Part shown: in pieces, positions 12,301 through 22,363 of the stretch
How positions within the stretch are numbered: the stretch's first letter is position 1
Layout of the letters: each line of letters begins with the position of its first letter
Made by a program: the position numbers and the translations under genes
The notes under the pieces: generated by a model
The model's database searches: none
Told to the model about the DNA's origin: nothing
Seen by the model: the letters and a program-made list of their open reading frames with translations, nothing else
Source of the DNA: Paraconiothyrium sp. Pb-2020
Lineage: Eukaryota; Ascomycota; Dothideomycetes; Pleosporales; Didymosphaeriaceae
Direction: 5' to 3'
DNA length: 64,000 nt
Assembly (NCBI GenBank): GCA_022419385.1
Contig: JAJUBI010000001.1
Span: 6,448,001 to 6,512,000, forward strand

Positions 12301-12641
12301 GAACAAAAGGTTGGAGACGGCGATGGTGGGGCAGACTTACCGACACCACCGCAGAGTCCAGCAAAGGGTGTCAAGAAGTTGCAGAGGCGAAAGAAGGAGA
12401 AGAAGAGGCCGAGGGACAAGCTCCTTCGGGATCCGCAGGTTGGAAGGACGGTATTGGAGCTGAGAAAGAAAGGCAAGTCGTCCCATACAGGCCCCAACAT
12501 GCGACTTACTTACGCTTTGCGTTAGGTGCTTTCGTGGGTTACACCTATAGGCGACCTCACTTCACGCTTCCGGAGCTGGAGGATAAGCTGTTTGCGAGAG
12601 GGCCGCTGGCTAGGGCAAGCATGGTCTCTGTATGTGCGTAA
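9369..12641 (+). pseudogene. NDR-family AGC serine/threonine kinase interrupted by in-frame stops
   Basis: NDR kinases act with MOB partners in cell polarity and septation. Eight exons (9369-9591, 9639-11005, 11059-11394, 11439-11525, 11580-11738, 11792-11854, 11911-12472, 12526-12641) keep one frame of 971 codons. The NDR N-terminal regulatory region (KVFFESNFNAML...RRRNLERKLFAMALP) precedes the kinase domain: GKGSFGVVRL loop, FAMKVIRK lysine, HRDVKPDNFL, DFGLAF, then MAPEVIKG. The C-terminal extension ends with FVGYTYRRP. A TAG at 11646-11648 replaces the first Trp of the DWWSIG motif in subdomain IX. A second TAG at 9567-9569 lies in the 5' exon if translation begins at 9369, but an in-frame ATG near 9746 could bypass it. 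The exon 3/4 junction is uncertain. The last intron (12473-12525) uses a GC donor. All other conserved motifs are intact, so inactivation would be recent. Confidence 0.8.
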
Positions 12642-13040
12642 GGGTGGGAGGTGGTGTGACTGAGGTCTCTTTTGTCTGTGTCTGCTACATTCAGTCCTGC
12701 TTTCGTATTGTTAGTAGCCTATGCTCTTTATCAGTTTTCTTGACGTCATGTGCTCATTTCAACAATTTGTTGTCCGTGCCGCACTCGGCGTAAAACTTCA
12801 GGAATTTGTTAGGCAGGGCTAAGTGCTACCAGCCTCTCTGCTCCCGAATTGAACAGTCGCTCGGACAATTCCTATGTGCAGGGATCTGTATATCAAGCAA
12901 AGCACAGCACACCCGCGGACATGTTCTACACAGGTGATCATGATGGTATTGAAGTTAGGAACGGCTCTAAAATAGGGGTATCTTGGGTATCGTAGTCATC
13001 GTAACACACATGCAGTCCCTCGAAACCAAGCCCTCCATAA
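12642..13040. other. Intergenic between converging genes
   Basis: Shared 3' region of the kinase and the RapZ-C-like gene, T-rich near 12700-12780. Nothing else is seen. Confidence 0.5.
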
Positions 13041-14042
13041 TCAACGCAAGTCCTTCGCGCCCCTCACCCGATGAACATGCCTCACCACGACCCTCACGCC
13101 CAACTTCATCCCCATCAACCCCTGCGCAATCCTCTCGGCAACGCTCACACTCCGATGCGTCCCGTACAAACAGCACACGCTCAGCGTAACATCCCTCCTC
13201 GGGCGTGCCCCGCCGTCTTTCTGCTTGCTCATCTCGCGCCGGCCGAAGGAGAGGATGTCGTGGATGGCGTCGGCGACGGCTTTGCGCGCGCGCGGGTCGC
13301 GCATTACGTAGTCCTGCACGATGGGCGAGACGCCCGAGTAGGCGGCGCAGATGTTCGGCGGAGGGGGCGTGAAGTTGTAGGCGGGGATGGTGTAGAGGTG
13401 GGGTGTTGCGGTGGGGAGCTCAGTGGCGAGGATGTTTGAGACGGCGGCGGGGGAGGGTGCGAGTGTGTGGGCGAAGGTGATGATCCAGATTGTTGGGTGG
13501 TGGCGGGGGATGAGGGGATGGGGTGGGCGGGGGCGTGGTGCTTGGGCGGGGGGTGGTGGGTGGTGGGCGTTGTGGGTTTGGAGGCGGGGCTGGGGAGAGT
13601 GGTTAGTATCGTGTGTAGTTTGATGTGTGTTGGGTGGGGAGCGTACCTGGCTGGGTTTGCGCTGGGGTTGCTTTTGAGGGGGATTTCGGAACGGGACGTT
13701 GAAGTGGACGTGCTTCTTTGGTATACTGATCTTGTGGCGGAGCTGTGGTTGCGGCTGCGGGTGCATCTGTCTTGGAGGCGGAGATGTCTTGACCCTGCGG
13801 TGTGGAGGTTTGGGGACGAATGCAGCCGCAAGGGGCACTGCTGCGAGGGGGAAATGAATAATGGGTACCGGTGCGGGTCCCAGTGGATAGATAGGATAGT
13901 TGGGCGCATAGTGAGCGTTTTCCGGCCAGCGTGGCAGATGGGTTGGGTGGTGAGCATGGCCTCTGGGATGACGCTCGTGGTGGTGCATCGCGCTTTCCCG
14001 AGGCCGTGGCTTGCGGTCGTGTGCCGACTTGAAGCAACCCAC
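13041..14042 (-). CDS. RapZ C-terminal-domain-like protein
   Basis: The C-terminal 130 residues carry CCLYGTHRSVSVAERIAQ, the fungal counterpart of the GCTGGQHRSV-type motif of the bacterial RapZ C-terminal domain, followed by VVVRHVHR near the end. The conserved lead-in YVMRDPRARKAVADAI is also present. In bacteria this domain binds RNA and the sugar-phosphate signal; the role of the fungal family is not known to me. The N-terminal half is low-complexity, rich in His, Pro and Gln. A 57-nt stretch at 13590-13646 has a GTACGC donor, a GATACTAAC branch site and a CCCCAG acceptor, so it is probably an intron. It is a multiple of three without a stop, so retention also gives a protein (314 residues spliced, 333 unspliced). 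Confidence 0.7.
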   Translation of the reverse strand: MGCFKSAHDRKPRPRESAMHHHERHPRGHAHHPTHLPRWPENAHYAPNYPIYPLGPAPVPIIHFPLAAVPLAAAFVPKPPHRRVKTSPPPRQMHPQPQPQLRHKISIPKKHVHFNVPFRNPPQKQPQRKPSQVRSPPNTHQTTHDTNHSPQPRLQTHNAHHPPPPAQAPRPRPPHPLIPRHHPTIWIITFAHTLAPSPAAVSNILATELPTATPHLYTIPAYNFTPPPPNICAAYSGVSPIVQDYVMRDPRARKAVADAIHDILSFGRREMSKQKDGGARPRRDVTLSVCCLYGTHRSVSVAERIAQGLMGMKLGVRVVVRHVHRVRGAKDLR

Positions 14043-16536
14043 GGTTGCTATGTGCTATAAGATACAAAAGAGTGTGCTGATAGTGTTGGTACAGCTGTTT
14101 AGGAAGTGTTGGTCAAGAAGAGGGCGACACGAAGCGAGAGTTATGTGTACATGCTCTGTTGGGTTTGCGGAGTCATAATAGGCAGCCGTGACACATGGCT
14201 GTTGTACAGGCCCATCACATCTTGCTGTCCCCGTTGGGTGAGTGCGGCCGTGACATGTTGTCAGGCTCCCAGTGCTTCGTGTAACCCTCACGATAGGTAC
14301 CCAACGCCCGACTGCTATCCTGACTCTTGCCGCTGCGCATTGAAAATTCGGGTATTTCATTGCATTATTTCGTCGCGTAGAATAAGGACAAATTGAGACC
14401 TCTTGACCACGCTGAAATGACAACACACAATCGATAATTATCGCTTTGATGGACTAAAGGAGAAATGGCAAAATGACGGATATCTACCATTGCTAGGCCT
14501 AAATCAGAGGACACAAACGAAACGATGACTGGAAAGAAAGTATTAAGCATTGCTACGCTACCTCGTTGCCTACTCTATCGTGCAGAGGTTCGGCGCACTG
14601 AAACGTCTGACTATACTGAAATCACAGAATATGCTTCAAATTTACTGTTTTGAATGAGGAAAGAGATAAAAAGGGATGACTCGAAAAGGTAAAAGAAACA
14701 TTGCTAACTACCTTGTTACTACCTACCGGCGGGATATCCTATTTCCCAACGAAGCACGATGCAACAAACAGAAAGCCGTCAACAGGTCGTGAACATTTCG
14801 TAAGGATCATGTAAGCTACATCTCCCCTCAAACATAGTCAGAGCCCGGCCTACATGACCCTTACGATTTATCTCACCACCTTTTGCCGTCGACGAAAATC
14901 GCGGATAAAAAAAATCCCCACATCCCAGCCGCAATGTGGAGAAGCTGATCGTGTCGTATACCACGGTAAATGCTCCCATTTCCACGGCATCGGTGCACCT
15001 CGCTAAGTGATTCCCTTGTCGGCTCCTCCGAGGTGGACACGCTCAGCTCAAGGAATACACTTGGCATTGTGGCGCTACGGACGGACTTGGAGGAAGCACA
15101 TCGACAGGTGCGTGGACGAAAATACACGCGCGATGGATCGCGTCCTTCGACGCTGGAGCAGGAAAGCTGAAGTGTGAAAAAGCAACGCGTGGCTTTGATG
15201 CATGCAGTGGGAGCCACGACGCAGGGTCCCCCGAAAGAGGAAACCGACGCTGGCTGGCATGTGGGGCTTGCCTTCCGCATTTGCAACAGCAGAACCACCC
15301 TGATGTCCCTTCAACGCAGCCAGAACGCGAGTCCGACCGCGTGAGAATCGCAAGAGACTACATGACCGCCACGCTGAGCCAAGAATATCACGGCACCCCG
15401 AGTACTATCCTGCGAGCCCTACGCCCGACATCGCGGAGTCTAACCCCGGGAGAGGTCGCGGTGTAATGCCCAGGCACCGCCGTCTTAAGCGCCGTCCTTA
15501 GATGTATATTACATGCACGGCATCATGCGAGTATATTCGGGCCTTTGGATGATGCGAAGGGCTTCGACTGGATTGTCCTGTAGCGACGCGCATACCGCAG
15601 TACGACCGAACACGAGCGCGAACTGCGTCTGTGGCCTGAGCAGTGCGGCGTACGCAGACCGGGGGCAGCGGCGTCGTCGATATGAAGCCGAAGCACGGGG
15701 AGTTAGGACGTGCCGTCGTCGGCGCAAAGTCGGGTATGGGCCGAGGACAGACTCGCGGATCTGCTTTGCGCTCGCGTGGAGAGTTGGAAAGCGGCTTCTT
15801 GACACATGTGTCTGCGAGCACCAGCTGGAGTTGCGTTTTCCAAAGACATAGGTATCTGGGCAAACACGTGCTTAACTCCCCGTTACACCCTCCGGCACAC
15901 ACCCGACTCTCGGCTGTACAAACCGCCCTCAACCGGCCCGCCCGCCATCCCGGGAGCCGCCTGTATCCGGCATCCGGGTCGGCAAAGGACGAAAGGAGCG
16001 CCGGCTCGGCTTCCATTCCTCCAGGAAGGAACGGCTGGAGAGCATGCCGTCGGCTCGCCCAACCCATGTAGGCCCCATCCCTCAATCCCTCCAATCCTTC
16101 CACACCGCGCATCCACCTTGTATAAGATTTCCCTGCCCATCCGTGCCCTGCCTAACCTCGGCTACTCGAGGTGAAATCAGCAGATGGCTGCCCAAAGATG
16201 CACTCTGAACTGCACTCGCTTGTACGGCAAAGCACGGGACGCGCGTCGGTGCGGCGTCGCTGCTTCTTGTCATGTCTGTCGTGTGTACCTTCTACTACGA
16301 CTCGCAGAGCTATCTAGCACTGACGTGACCGGCCGGACCCTGATCTCGATGCTGCGAAGATAGTGAGGCGGTCTGCGTCTGCGAGGACGTACCGTACCCC
16401 GGTCATGGACGGTCGCCGACGACATGGACGAGGTCGGTCGGCTAACGGCCTTCTAGAAGCGAGCGAAGATGGCATCGCGATGCAAGTGGTAGCGAGCGTA
16501 TTGCGTGCGAGTGGGATGGGCCGAGGGATCCGACTC

Positions 16537-16567
16537 AGATAGACAGTCTTATCGTGCCTGTCTATCT
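16537..16567. repeat. Perfect 10-bp inverted repeat
   Basis: AGATAGACAG and its exact complement CTGTCTATCT are separated by 11 bases. It could form a hairpin or be a dyad protein site. It is not adjacent to any gene end seen here. Confidence 0.6.
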
Positions 16568-18287
16568 AACGTCTGTGTAACACGTGTGACGAGCAATTGC
16601 TTGCGATAAGTATGCGATATGAGTCCGCTTCTCAGGTAGAGTGCCGCGAGATAGGCGGACAGAAATGACATGGCATGACGCTTCACAGCGAACAGCCGCG
16701 TGCGGATAGGCTAGTCATGCAGTGTAACCCCACCCACGTGCTTGTGTAACGGGGCAAGTGAACGCATAACTGAGCACACGTATAGCACGCAACTCGCTTA
16801 CCATTCTGCCCATGGAGTTAGCACGATGCCGCCATGTACGATGCCCCCGCAGCGCCAGCGCCCACATGATCATCTTTGCATTGCATAACGCCTCTCAACC
16901 TTGCAGTGTCGGAAAGTATACTTGCCGACATGATACAGCCCACCTAACTACAGCATAGTCCAGTATCTCATCCGCCAAAACTCTATCTCTATTTCCGCAA
17001 CCCCACACAAACCGCTTTCCGCTTCGAACCGACGCCTCTGCAAGGGCTTTGCAAGCCCGACCCGACCTGCCATTCCGCTTACGGTCAACCGATCCTTCAG
17101 TGCAACGGAGGAAGTCGCCGGCAGGTCATGATTCGCCGCATCTTTCGATACAGCACGGGCGAAGTCGCCCATTACGAATATCTTTGGGGGCACTATTGGC
17201 TCGCGATCAACGGCGGAGAAGCGCACCGTCTGTGCGGATGTTGCTGCGCGAGTTATGATGCAGTGAGCGTCGATTAGGTTCGAAACGGACGCCAGGTGCC
17301 GGGTGCCCGAGGTTAGTATCAACGCTCGATAGCACATTGAGACACAGTGACGCAGTGAAGTCAGCACATCCGCACGGAACGTCTCTACCTTTCACATTCG
17401 CAAAGGGTGCACTGGGAGGGAGGAGAGTGGGTATGCGCAGCACGACGATCAAACAGGCGCCCTCGCGTTCGACGACGATCTTGCTGCCCAAATTGCGCGT
17501 TTGGAAAGGGCAGCAAGATTCAACCCTTGGGAAGGTCGACCGCTGATCAGTGATAGGCACCAGGATCTCAACCCTCGGTCCCAAAACGAGGCACTACTTG
17601 CGCCCGTTGATAGCGTCCAGCACGAGCACGCGTCAGTGACGCGCTGCGTCTATGCGTAAGCTAAGCTCGTGCACATGTGACTGAACTATACCTGCTTTCG
17701 TATGCGCCGTACCCAAGCATGCACGTCGCGTCGCGTCTCTTGTTCGTGGAAACATTCGCCCGAGTCCCCAGCCTCCCTTCCACACCAGCTTGAATCCTAC
17801 ACTTCGTATACACGACTGCCGTACGGATGTAATCTCCACATCCACACACATGCGATGCCTCCGTGTCAGCACGCGAGACGCCGCAATCCCCCATCTGCGG
17901 TCCCGGGTCCAACGGCGCGCTTTGGAGCACGCCCCACATGGCTTGGCAAGCACGTGGGTACGGCCCGATCTCAGGCCGCAATCCAGGAACGCCCTCCGCT
18001 AAATTATGCGATGTATTAGACAATGAGAGCGGAGTCTGTCCGCCAGCCTGAGATCTCGCTAAGAGATTCGAGATCCGACTTGTTGATCACTGAGGCCTGA
18101 GTGAGGGGTAGAAGCTTTGGTGCGTGCTGTCAACGCTGTGAATGAAGGTGATGCCATGCATGTGTCTCGGATGCAAGCACCGAGTTACCAGATCCGCCAG
18201 AAGCCGGAAGAAAGTGATTGAATGGATCCATGATCCGAAACTTCTTCGATTAAGTGCTCAACGCTTTCGAGCTTGCGCTCAACAAAG

Positions 18288-18338
18288 CAAAGCAAAGCGA
18301 TGCCCAGACTCCGTAACTCGACCCCTCGCTTTGCTTTG
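18288..18338. repeat. Perfect 13-bp inverted repeat
   Basis: CAAAGCAAAGCGA is followed after 25 bases by its exact complement TCGCTTTGCTTTG. It sits about 510 bp past the stop codon of the minus-strand Zn2Cys6 gene. Confidence 0.6.
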
Positions 18339-18847
18339 ATTTGCAACAGTGCCGAAACACATGACACAGCCACGGCTAGTGTCGGATACCAAATATACAT
18401 GCAAGCGATGCGTCTGTGTAGACAAAACCCGAAAAGCAGATAATGGCATGAAACATGAACGTGCATCCAGGATGATCCTTCCAAAGAAAATAGTGGCTGA
18501 TATCGCAGCCCAAAGGGTCCAATTCCCACGGGTATAGATGTTTCCAGCAAAAAGTCGACAGATGGCCGCCCAGCTATGTGAGGTGTTAAAACAAGAAAAC
18601 CAAAGTTGGCGATGCAATGGTGTGAAAATTCGAGCGCTAGCCACCCAATGTAATTATGTAAGACCAGTAGAGGTCATATGCGCCGTAGTAAATGCAGAGA
18701 GAATATGGTTTGCGAGTTGCTGATGTTGGTCGGGTTCACCCTGCCAATCTCATATCGTTCCGCTTTCCTATTCCCGTTGAGTCTTTGAGAGTGTTGCGGG
18801 GTATCCTGTCACCAAAAGATAGTGGATGCAAACTGTAGATCAGACAC

Positions 18848-21800
18848 TCATTTGGAACGTCGATAGGGAATGTTGTGTAGTCGTGCAAGGTTATCCAAAA
18901 TCTCATAGTCCAGTGAGAGAACCGGTGAGTTGCCTGACAATTCCTTGAGAATATCCTGGGTTCGCGTAAATAAGGCCGTCAGAGTATCCTTGGTAAGGCA
19001 GTTTTTATCAGGAAGGTGTCTGCGCAACTGAGAGGTGTAGACCGCAGTGAGCACGAGCATGTTTCCAAATTGCCTAGACAAACGACTTAGTATGCTTCTG
19101 ATTCGGTTAAGGGGTTTCTTACGCATGCAACGTGCCGAAAATATTAGGCACAATAAGCCGAGACTTGCGTTGACTTTCGTAGTTCCTGTACGGAGTGTTT
19201 TCGTCGGCACCAATCCGATCAAACGCGATTGTGCTCTGAATGGTACTTTCGACACAGCTCTGGACGATCTTCAGAGCCTTTTCATCCTCGGCACTCAGAT
19301 GCACGATGTCCCGATGCGGATTGGATGTAAATGAAGTGTCCGCGGGGACCGGAGAATTGTTCGATGCTACGGTAGGCGGCAGCTTCATGTGATGGATAGC
19401 CTTGAAAAGCAGCGGTCGCAAGACTACGTAGTATCCGCCGTAGTATTTCGCACGCATGCGGGCAATGTTGATGTCGGTGGACGGTGGATCCGAATCATTC
19501 CAAGCCAGTGGCTCAGGCAACAGGCGCCGCCAGGTGGCTAACAGTTCAGCATGCGATCGTGCCATGTTTCCGATCTCATCGATGTTGTTGCTGTCAAAGC
19601 CAAGTCGTGCGCCATACAGAGAATTGTGTGCATCGTTGAGTATGACTCGCAAGTGGATCTGGCTTGAGTAAATGAAGAGGTTCTTCGTATGTTCGGATGT
19701 TTCATGAAGCTCAGGCATGCCTTCACCGAAAGACTCGTAGACTCCAGAGGGATACTCAATCTTGGTCTGATACTGGGTGATGGCGCTGGGCTGCAGCTCA
19801 CTGATCTCCGCAATGATATCGCTTTCCATTTGGAGACATGTCCAGTAGACGCACTTGATCAAGTTCAGGCGGTGCCGTTCTTCAGCCGACTGACCATCAT
19901 CGTTGGGGTCTTCGACAACGTTCTGACCTGCGGCGTTCTGGGTAATCTTCTTGCGGTAGACCTTTTTGCCCTCGCGTCTGATAAGTACTAAACAGATTCT
20001 GCAAGCGTTGTTAGTCCAGCTCCAGCTTTCGAGGACCCGCCCAAATTGTCCCAAATACAAGGCAGCTAGGAGCATGGCTTGTGCATGAGCCACCGTGTTG
20101 CCACCATTCTGATTACCGAGGATGTCGGTTGCGTAGGAAAAGTATGCCATTCCGGGCAATATATCAATGTTCCTTGCACGCGTGTCCGAAGTATCGCTGC
20201 TAAAACTTTCGTTCGCGGAGCGTGGCGAGTCGCGATGATAGCCCCATGTTCCGTTGGCCGTCGGCAGTCTGTCACTTTGGGGATGCGGTAGTTTGTCTTT
20301 GTAAAGACAAACTTTACCCAACGCAAGGACAAGCAGAATGATCGCGTTGCGTAAAGAACGTTCGATGCTGCCTCTGGCAAGTTCATCTGCTAATCCATAG
20401 GCGTCGCCATACATGCTGCTTGATCTTTTTCGTTTCATGCCGCCATTGAGTCGTTCAGGCACCGCTGATGGTGACATGGTGCTGTTCTTGCGATCGGGGC
20501 TGTATACATCCTGGAACTCCTGGATCATCTTTCGCAGCTTTGCCGGATTCAGGAAGGGGTGCAGATTGTGTATATTTACCTGGTAAGACCGGTAAAGTTT
20601 CCACAGAGTCTGAGAATTAAAATCGGGCTTTCCATCGGGACCAAGACCACCAACGTGGTCATGTCGTGGGAGGTCACCGTTAAAGGTGCTGGGGCTTGAA
20701 TGATCGGCAGGCGGGCATCCCCACAAACCCTCTTTCGTAGCAGCAGGTGAGGGAGTGTCCGATTCGAGGTGATTTTCCGGACTACCCGGGCCGTGGGCAC
20801 CGTCATAAAGGTCGTGGCCTTCTCCGACGCCCCAGACGCGGAGTAGTCCCCGATCTTGTTCCATAAGCATGGGATATTGATCGATTCGGTGACCTTCCTG
20901 CAATAGTCGTTGAATAAACGGTACGCCGTTGCAGAAGTTGGCCATGGACGGCCACTCCATGAACAAGCGATGTGCCGGCGTCCGATGGTCTGCCTTGAGA
21001 CCAATTCGATCGTTGTCATTAACCGGGTCCGGAGCTATTTGCGTAACGGTCGTCACAACACTGTCGGCGGGGGTAGCAGGCTGCGCTGAGTAACCTTGGA
21101 AGGATTCCCTCTTGATCGGTGTTGGCGGCTGCGCTGCCACTGGGGATATGTGGTTATGGGTGACCACCGGGGATTCCATCTTCATGCTGTTAACCCGGCT
21201 ATATTGAGTTCGTCCATGGACCGGAGTTGGTAGCCTTGGTGTATGCTGCTCGCCGGTCGGAGGTCGAGCGCCGAAAGCTTGGGGGGATGCGTGATCAAAC
21301 GCTGGTGATGCATTCGCAGCGAACCGTGGTTGCGCGAGCTTCCCATCAACATGCTGTTTCCATATGTTAAAATTTTCCACAAAATCTTTCAACGTGTCGG
21401 ATATGCTATTGACACTGTCCTGCAACTGCATCATGCTACGATCTTGTCTAATTCAAGGGTCAGCAAGAGAACTACAGCCAAGACTGGCCATACATACTTG
21501 GGTGGTGGGACGTCCTTGTATTGGCAGTCAAAGTTGTTTTCTCGGCAGAACTGACACGGCCTGGCTTCGTCACACTTTTGTTTTCGCGAACGGCAGTGAT
21601 TGCACGCCTGGGTGGCTCGGACCTGCTTTCGTCGCATGGTTTGCGCCCCAGGACCGTACTGTGCCATGTAGGGCCCGTTGGAGTAGGGCAAAGGAGGAGG
21701 TTGGCCATATTGCGGAGTCTGCGGGAGCGGTGGAGTATGGAACTGCGGCTCGTTTGGAGGACTCATGGTAGAGTAGCCATTGCTCATGCTGCCATGGCGG

Positions 21801-22363
21801 GAGGCATGCGGGTCATGGTTCGTGGGCCAAGGATTTGGGCCGCCATGCTCCATGCCTCGTGGTGTAGGCTCAGAGTCTGTACGTTTGACGTCGATGTTGA
21901 TGCTGAGACTCGTCTCCCTCGAGCCCTGGACGGGCACGGCGGCAGACTGTGGCGTCGGTGCAGTGCTGTAAGAGCGGATGGAATCCTGAGGTACGGGTTG
22001 AGATTGCTGGGGATGTCGGGCAGGGAGTGTCACCGGCGTGCCCGGGAGGCCATGAGGGCGGTGGGCAGGCGACGACACGTTCCTTGGATCGGGGAGGTGG
22101 CGTATATCAGAAGGCGGAAGGGATGGCGAGGGTTGGGTTGGGCCGTAGGGTCCAGGTGCGGGAGGCGGGTACGCGTGCGATGGATGCGGCAAGCTGTGCG
22201 GTGGAAAGATGCGCGGTGGGGGTGAGGAAGCCTGAGCCGAAGTGGGATGTGATGGGTGTCGGGCAGAAGGCGGCTGTGGAGGGGGAAGGCCGTTATACAC
22301 GGGATTGACCGAATCCAAACGGGGCCTCTTTTGGGTGGGCGCGTCCGGATCAACGCCGTCCAT
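18848..22363 (-). CDS. Zn(II)2Cys6 transcription factor with fungal transcription-factor domain
   Basis: Nuclear DNA-binding regulator of 1138 residues from three exons (22363-21498, 21447-19123, 19073-18848), whose summed length is an exact multiple of three. The first 240 residues are Pro/Ser/Gln-rich and disordered. The binuclear zinc cluster follows at about residues 258-285 with spacing CX2CX6CX5CX2CX6C, flanked by RRKQVRATQ and DVPPPK. A short coiled segment (MMQLQDSVNSISDTLKDFV) comes next, as expected for the dimerisation element. The regulatory domain includes LHPFLNPAKL, LALGKVCLYK and ESWSWTNNACRICLVLIR. Intron 1 falls right after the zinc cluster linker. The cluster and its linker are typical of a conserved Pezizomycotina regulator, but I cannot name the orthologue or target genes. 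Its 5' side faces a 2.8 kb gene-free region shared with the P450. Confidence 0.92.

Larger units (their letters stand above)
14043..18847. other. Long gene-free region
   Basis: About 4.8 kb without a supported gene. Frames up to 204 codons occur in the GC-rich 15.4-16.2 kb part on both strands at once, a pattern of base composition rather than coding. Two short perfect inverted repeats are listed separately. It may contain the RapZ-C gene promoter and regulatory or untranslated sequence, but nothing can be named. Confidence 0.5.

Noticed and set aside
15498..16174. Long overlapping frames on both strands (up to 204 codons)
   Set aside because: Open on several frames at once in GC-rich DNA, with no domain and composition unlike a protein; taken as low stop frequency.
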